Shown here piece by piece: positions 7,605 through 12,485 of a stretch of DNA of 12,485 nt. The position numbers and the translations under genes are program-made. This stretch comes from Paracamarosporium sp. OC-R06-R3 (lineage: Eukaryota; Ascomycota; Dothideomycetes; Pleosporales; Didymosphaeriaceae), in NCBI GenBank assembly GCA_019828545.1, contig JACVRA010000391.1:1-12485 (forward strand), read 5' to 3'. Below the pieces are notes generated by a model. It was not told the DNA's origin, made no database searches, and worked only from the letters and a program-made list of their open reading frames with translations. Position 1 is the first letter of the stretch. The number at the start of each line of letters is the position of its first letter.

Positions 7605-8147
7605 ATTAAATAAGACGTAATACTATTACTTATATATACTATAGTAGTTTATAAGATTCCTAAAAGAATACTAAAGTAAAGACGTACTAAAATTACCTTT
7701 TAATATAATTATATACCCAACTTAATAAAGCTACTTAAAATAAAAGAGGAGGTAATTTATAATTATATATTTAATTTAAATATATAAGGATTTTTACCTT
7801 GGCTTACTATAATTAAAAATATAGTTAACTATTTATTAACTAAATAATACTATAACTCTATTAATAGGAATTAAACTTTAACCTTTATTAAATACTAGTT
7901 AAAGCTTATAGTAAAGTTTAATTAAAAGTATAATTATAAAAAAGCCCTTTATAAGGATTTTAAGGTTATATAAGGCTAGTTCTAACTTATAAAGAATATT
8001 AAAGCTAAGTATAGTATTTAGAATAAAGACATTTATAATTTTAATAAGTTAAATTTTATAATAGGTATAATATTAACTAAAGTAGTTATTATAAACTTTA
8101 AGTATTAAAAATAGTTAAAGAGTATATAATAGGGCAACTAAAAGTAG
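7605..8147 (+). pseudogene. Fossil Fot1-like transposase in element C, N-terminal half
   Basis: In the frame starting at multiples of 3 (for example GTA at 7752) the degraded code reads YKIPKRILK (a psq-type helix, from 7650), then KLLKIKEEV (7728), KYNYKKALYKD (about 7926-7958) and KAKYSI followed by DIYNFNKLNFIIGI (from 8028). In Fot1-family proteins the last block is normally D-I-Y-N-F-D-E-x-G-F, so the first catalytic Asp has become Asn and GF has become NF. Stops fall at positions expected for Gln, Arg or Trp. No frameshift is seen over some 180 codons. Confidence 0.8.
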
Positions 8148-8596
8148 TTAAAATAAATATAAAAAAGTAGTAAGCTATAGTTAGTAACCTAAAGTATAAA
8201 CTTTAGTAGTAATACTAAAAGAATAATAGCTTATATATAATAGTATAATAAAAAAGTAATATATATTAATAATATATATATATATATACTATATATTTAT
8301 AAGAGTACTATAGGATTATACGTTTACTCTTAAAGTAGTAAAGGAATTAAAAAAAAGGGAAAATAAAATAAAGTTAATAAAGGCTATACTTAAAAGTAAA
8401 ATAATAAGTTTAAAAGTATAATATAATAAAAAGTTAACTATTTATATAATATTAAATTAAATTAAGTAATTTAATTTCTACTATACACTAGCTACCTACT
8501 ATAGGTTTTAAAGGAGTTTAGGGTAAGTTAGTATAAAAAAATAGTATTATAAATTATTAATAATAGTAGCTAAATTACCGTTTTATTATTATATAT
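8148..8596. other. Unassigned A+T-rich sequence after the break in element C
   Basis: This does not match the continuation of the Fot1-like elements seen in D and E. A weak degraded plus-strand frame (VVKELKKRENKIKLIKAIL, from about 8331) is lysine-rich and not identifiable. An AT microsatellite lies at about 8271-8288. It could belong to the A/B repeat or to another lost element. Confidence 0.4.
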
Positions 8597-9073
8597 AATA
8601 ATTTATTATTAATTTTTCTAAGTTAAGTCTATATTATTACTACTTATAACTTAATATTTAAATTATTTTTACTTTTATATAAGTAGTTTAGACTAACTTA
8701 CTTTTATAAACTTTAAATAAACTAAATTTAAAAACAATTAAATTACTTAAGACTCTTATATTAAAGTCTTAATAAATAATATTAATTTAATAAGTAAAAA
8801 TATATAATTAACTCTATTTTTAATAACTTTTTTTTATTAATTAATAATACTCTATATTAATTAATGCCTACTAGTACTTAATAGCTTAAGAGAGGACTAG
8901 TTAATAATAACTATAATTAATTAAAATATAATAGATAATAATATATTTAATAATTTAAATATAACTCTTAAATAATTAAAAGATAAGAGAAATACTATAG
9001 AACTATAGTATATAAATAATATTTAATAATATTATAAGTTAAGTAAAATTAGTATACTTTTTAAGTTTATATA
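8597..9073. repeat. Repeat A: RIP-mutated copy of an unidentified element
   Basis: It matches repeat B at an offset of 628 bp at its left end and 634 bp at its right end, with mostly transition differences. Shared blocks include TTATAACTTAATATTTAAAT (from 8644) and AACTATAGTATATAAATAAT (from 9001). Sequence 9074-9222 probably continues the same element. A degraded plus-strand frame reads IFNNLNITLK, then LKDKRN and YYKLSKISILFKFI with stops at likely Gln/Trp sites; I do not recognise the family. Confidence 0.75.
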
Positions 9074-9222
9074 AAATACTTATTACGTAGATAAGTAGAA
9101 AATATCTATTCTTATTTTATATAAGATATTAAAATTTATTAAGTTTTAATTAAATGTATTAAGTAATAAGGGGTTATATTATATTAAAGTTAACTAAGAT
9201 AATTAACTAGTAATTTATTTAT

Positions 9223-9705
9223 TCTATAATTTATTATTAATTTTTTTAAGTTAAGTTTATATTACTACTATTTATAACTTAATATTTAAATTATTTTTAT
9301 TTTTATATAAGTACTTTAGACTAACTTACCTTTATAAACTTTAAATAAATTAAATTTAAAAATAGTTAAACTACTTAAGACTTTTATTTATTAAATTAAT
9401 ATTATCTATTAAAATTATAATATAAAGAGGTATAATTAACTTTATCTTTAATAACTTCTTTTCTTTTTTATTAACTAGTAATACCCTATATTAATTAATA
9501 TCTAAAAACATTTAATGGCTTAAAAGAGGACTAATTAATAATAACTATAATTAATTAAAACGTAATAAATAATAGTATATTTAATAATTTAAATATAGCC
9601 CTTAAATAGCTAAAAAATAAGAGAGATATTATAAAACTATAGTATATAAATAATATTTAATAATATTATAAGTTAAGTAATATTAATATATTCTTTAAGT
9701 TTATA
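9223..9705. repeat. Repeat B: second copy of the unidentified element, interrupted by element D
   Basis: B is collinear with A until TTTAAGTTTATA, where element D begins right after TA (9704-9705). The corresponding fossil frame reads IFNNLNIALK, LKNKRD and YYKLSNINIFFKFI. Conservation of this frame between A and B suggests that the ancestor was coding. The rest of B should lie beyond the right window edge, after D. Confidence 0.75.
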
Positions 9706-10268
9706 ATATACTTTATAAGTAAGTAGCTTATATAAGTAAGTAATTTATAATACTAAGCCTTTATTAACACGTACTATTACTTATAGTATAATATAATATC
9801 TTAACTATTAATATAGCTACTAATATTAAAAAAAACTTAACTATAACTTATACTTTTAATTATAAAATAAGATATAATATTTTTTTAAAGATGTACTATA
9901 GCTATCTATAATATCTCTTAAATATTAATTAGTAATTAATATATTATAATAATTTTTTTATTTAATTATACGCCTAACTTATTAAATTTTTTAAAAATAA
10001 AAAAGTAGGTAATTATTTAATATATACTTAATTTAAATATATAAAAATTTCTGTTATAGCTTATTATAATTAAGGATATAGTTAACTCTTTATTAACTAA
10101 GTAGTAATATAAGTCTATTAGCTAAAACTAAACTATAAACTTTATTAAGTATTAACTAAAGCTTATAGTAAAGTTTAATTAAAAGTATAACTATAAAAAA
10201 GCCCTTTATAAAGATTTTAAAGTAATAAAAGGCTAGTTTTAACTTATAAAAAATACTAAAGCTAAGTA
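9706..10268 (+). mobile_element. Element D, left part: RIP-mutated Fot1-like transposon interrupted by E
   Basis: It begins ATATACTTTATAAGTAAG after TA (9704-9705) and resembles the start of C and the ends of E. Its fossil transposase frame (GTA at 10009; KFN, then KYNYKKALYKDFKVIKG near 10180) runs to GCTAAG at 10261-10266. There E is inserted, with TA 10267-10268 as the left copy of the target-site duplication. Confidence 0.85.
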
Positions 10269-10310
10269 ATATATTTAATAAGTAAGTTATTAATATAAGT
10301 AAGCTATTAC
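10269..10310 (+). repeat. Left terminal inverted repeat of element E
   Basis: It begins ATATATTTAATAAGTAAG and includes two AAGTAAG motifs. It is paired with 12117-12158. Confidence 0.9.
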
Positions 10311-10382
10311 TTTATTAAACTTTTTATAATACATTACCTTATAGTAATAATAACTTAACTACCTTTTTTTTAAAAATCTTAT

Positions 10383-11963
10383 AGTAAATTAGATATCTTC
10401 TTAACTATTTTAACTATTAATTAAAATTAAATCTAAAGTAAATAATATACTATAATAATATATAATATTTCTTAAAGTATATTATATAGTTAATGTATAG
10501 GAATTATTATATAATATAATTATTAACTTAACCTGAAAAAGCTTCCTAAGTTAAAAAAGAAGGTAATTATTAGGTATATACTTAACTTAAATTTATAAGA
10601 ATTTCTATTTATACTAGATACTATATAAGATATAATAAATAAGCTACTTATTAAATATAATATTAATAAGGTAGATAAGAAGTAGCTATATAATTTTATT
10701 AAATAAATAAATAGCCTTACTATATAATTTAATTAGCTATATAATTAATAGAAAGCTTTATATAAGGATTTAAAAACTATTAGGGCTTAATTTAAGCTTA
10801 TATTATATATAAAGGCTACCTATAGTATCTATAATAAAAATACCTTTAACTTTAATAAAATAGGCTTTATAATAGGCAAGATATTAGCTTAACTTATTAT
10901 TATAAACTTAAAGAGATAAAGTAGACTTAAAGTTATATAGCTAAGTAATTATAAATAAATAATAATAATTTATAAAATTAATATTACTAGTTAGGTAATT
11001 CTATTCTTTATTATCTTTACTAGCTAATATTACCTCTTTACCTAGTATTAAAATAATAATATACTATATAATTAAGTCTTTATAATAAGTAATAATAATA
11101 TACTATATAATTAAGTCTTTATAATAAGTAATAATAGCAAAACTATTAATAGGCTTGAAATAAAATAGTTAAAGCACTTTATTAAATATATAATAGAGTA
11201 TAGAGTAGATATATATTAACTACTTATACTTAATAACTATAAGAGTTATAACTTACTTAAATTTTAATAGCTTTATAAAAATAATAATATTTATACCCTT
11301 TATATATTACTATATTTATTATACCTTTTATAGTTACTTAATGTTAACTACTTTTTACTATTAAAGTATATATATAGTTATTAAATTAAGAGCCTAATAT
11401 ATAATTATATTAATTATATTATAAAACTAAAGTTCTTATTAGCCTTTTATATAATTTATAATTAATTAATTATAAAAAAAAATATCTACGTAAGCTTTTA
11501 AGGCATTAGTTTAGTTCTATATAATTTAAAGGCTATAATATTAAAGCTTAATATAAAGCTTTATATATTAATATTATTTATACTAAAGGTTACCCTTTAA
11601 AAAGCTAGAATACTAAGTAATATATATAAACTAAAGGCTTAATTAATATTAATTTATAATAAAATTTAGTAGTATAAGAGCTTATTACCTACTTCTATTA
11701 TTATAGTACTTAATTAGTTTAAAAAAGATACTAAAGTAATGGCATATAAAGCTACGCTTATATATAATTAAATTATAAGTCTTAAGAAAGTAAATAAGGC
11801 TACTAAAATATATAAAAAGCTTAAAAAAAAAGACTCTAATAGTAAGGCACCTTAATAAAGGTAGAGGTAAAGAAGATTATTACTTAAAGAAATATTAAGT
11901 AATAGCTTAAAAGAAAAACTTATTAAGGTAAAGTATAATTAAGTATAAGTTAATAAACTTTAG
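10383..11963 (+). pseudogene. Fossil Fot1-like transposase of element E, nearly full length
   Basis: One frame (codons starting at multiples of 3) can be followed for over 500 codons. In order it shows a psq-type helix region (YTIIIYNIS), KKLPKLKKKVIIRYIL (from 10536), YNFIK, KALYKDLKTIRA, KATYSIYNKNTFNFNKIGF (near 10818-10868), the ghost of the NREW block, LKHFIKYIIEYR, LLILNNYKSY (11220-11249), YLLYLL-stop-LLNVNYF (about 11310-11354) and FLLAFYIIYN. The first, second and third catalytic Asp codons, all expected GAT, read AAT at 10854, 11232 and 11340; the last two are 35 residues apart, the D35D spacing of the Fot1 group. Stops replace likely Gln, Arg and Trp. The C-terminal part is Lys-rich, as in relatives. 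It cannot encode an active enzyme. The exact start codon is not preserved. Confidence 0.85.
11052..11129 (+). repeat. Perfect 39-bp tandem duplication inside the fossil transposase of E
   Basis: Units 11052-11090 and 11091-11129 are identical and add 13 codons in frame (ILYN-stop-VFIIS repeated). Element D has a single copy at the corresponding place (12397 onward, LLYN-stop-IIIVF), so the duplication is specific to E. Confidence 0.95.
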
Positions 11964-12116
11964 TATACTATAGCTACTATAAAGAGATTAAATATAATAT
12001 ATAAATATATATAAAGTATAATATAAATATTACTTAATTTAAAATAATAATTATATATAATTATTATATAATATTATTAAGTTATATTATTATAAAGGTA
12101 ATAGAAAGTTAGTAGA

Positions 12117-12158
12117 GTAATAGTTTACTTATATTAATAGCTTACTTACTAAATATAT
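12117..12158 (-). repeat. Right terminal inverted repeat of element E
   Basis: Its reverse complement begins ATATATTTAGTAAGTAAG. The three mismatches to the left copy are all A/G or C/T, as expected if RIP hit the two ends independently. Confidence 0.9.
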
Positions 12159-12485
12159 TATAGTATTTAAGATAAAAATATTTTTAATTTTAATAAGTTA
12201 AACTTTATATTAAGTATAGTATTAACTAATACTATTATTATAAACTTTAAGTATTAAAGATAGCTAAAAAGTATATAGTAAAATAACTAAAAGTAAACTA
12301 TAGTTATTTAAAATATTAATATAATAAAATAGATAATTTTATTTTTTATTATCTTTTAAAGTAAGTACTACCTCTTTACTTAATATAAAAAGAAGGATCT
12401 ATTATATAATTAAATTATTATAGTCTTTAAAAATAGCTAGATAATAAATAAGCTTAGTCTACGTTAACTAAAGTACTTTAATAAG
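12159..12485 (+). mobile_element. Element D, right part, running off the window
   Basis: The TA at 12159-12160 is the second copy of the target duplication. D then resumes at TAGTATTTAAG and matches C (8012-8147). It continues past the point where C is truncated: the fossil frame goes on through LKSI, NIN, LFFIIF, YYLFT, KKKDLLYN and LKYFNK to base 12485. The second and third catalytic positions would lie beyond the window; by comparison with E, roughly 1 kb of D is missing here. Confidence 0.85.

Larger units (their letters stand above)
7449..8147 (+). mobile_element. Element C: truncated, RIP-mutated Fot1-like transposon (5' part)
   Basis: It starts with ACGTACTTTATAGG directly after a TA (7447-7448) and is collinear with element D without a net indel: C from 7449 to 8009 and D from 9706 to 10266 are both 561 bp. 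Of the relics here it has kept the most G and C at its terminus, so its end is nearest the ancestral sequence. Similarity to D stops at 8147, at the fossil codons for the family's NREW motif, so about the last 1.2 kb of the element is missing. Confidence 0.8.
10269..12158 (+). mobile_element. Element E: complete RIP-mutated Fot1-like transposon, 1,890 bp, nested in D
   Basis: Both ends are present. The left terminus (10269-10310) and the reverse complement of the right terminus (12117-12158) agree at 39 of 42 positions, the three differences being transitions, and weaker similarity continues inward for about 15 bp. The element is flanked by TA on each side (10267-10268; 12159-12160). Removing it and one TA restores GCTAAGTATAGTATTTAAG, which matches the uninterrupted site in element C (8004 onward) apart from one inserted or changed base near the end. 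The length is close to Fot1's usual 1.9 kb. Confidence 0.9.
7030..12485. other. A+T-rich block of RIP-degraded transposons
   Basis: Composition changes within a few tens of bases near 7030 from about half G+C to roughly one-fifth G+C and stays so to the window end. CpA and TpG are nearly absent (for example 10801-10920 has one CA and no TG), while GpC-containing words such as GGCT and AGCT survive. This pattern is what RIP, the premeiotic C-to-T mutation of repeated DNA in Pezizomycotina, leaves behind. Stops saturate every frame, but recognisable transposase reading frames persist. At 7030-7446, left of element C, I see only the 17-bp array, a short TA run (about 7189-7201) and unassigned sequence. 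Confidence 0.9.

Noticed and set aside
7030..12485. Mitochondrial or centromeric origin of the A+T-rich block
   Set aside because: The CpA/TpG loss and the recognisable degraded transposases with TA duplications explain the composition as RIP-mutated nuclear repeats; no mitochondrial gene is visible. A centromere made of such relics cannot be excluded but is not supported.

Overview
The window looks like nuclear DNA of a filamentous ascomycete (Pezizomycotina). The evidence is three short introns of 49-55 nt with CTGAC/CTAAC-type branch sites, a HET-domain NACHT protein of the HET-E/HET-D kind, fungal Fot1/pogo transposases, and a long A+T-rich block almost without CpA and TpG. That last feature is the signature of repeat-induced point mutation (RIP). 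I cannot name the species.

Layout. Positions 1-588 (minus strand) hold the first 196 codons of an undamaged Fot1/pogo-type DDE transposase that runs off the left edge; its terminal DNA probably ends near 677. Positions 939-2511 (minus) hold a four-exon gene for a secreted LVIVD-repeat (beta-propeller-like) protein. It is intact in frame and splicing except for one TAG at 1974-1972, which looks like a single RIP-type CAG-to-TAG change. Positions 3210-5603 (minus) hold a complete single-exon HET-NACHT protein of 797 residues that stops where family members normally enter their WD40 repeats. Positions 5604-7030 are ordinary-composition DNA with no gene I can support, but with an inverted repeat and, at the boundary, a 4 x 17-bp tandem array.

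From about 7030 to the right edge the DNA is roughly four-fifths A+T with no intact ORF. Read as degraded code, it resolves into layered transposons. Element C (7449-8147) is a truncated Fot1-like copy. Two related copies of an unidentified repeat follow (A, 8597-9073; B, 9223-9705). Copy B is interrupted at a TA by Fot1-like element D (from 9706). D is itself interrupted at a TA by a complete 1,890-bp Fot1-like element E (10269-12158), after which D resumes and leaves the window. E has 42-bp terminal inverted repeats with three mismatches, a TA target-site duplication, and a fossil transposase frame that can be followed end to end. All three catalytic Asp codons of its D-D35-D triad have become Asn, and many Gln/Arg/Trp codons have become stops.

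The genes do not form a pathway. The picture is an accessory, transposon-rich compartment: a self/non-self recognition gene and a secreted-protein gene beside a RIP-inactivated nest of transposons, with one apparently young unmutated transposon at the left. I found no clear new system. The best leads are the RIP-like nonsense codon in the LVIVD gene, the WD-less HET-NACHT protein, the reconstructable nested insertions, and the unidentified A/B repeat.
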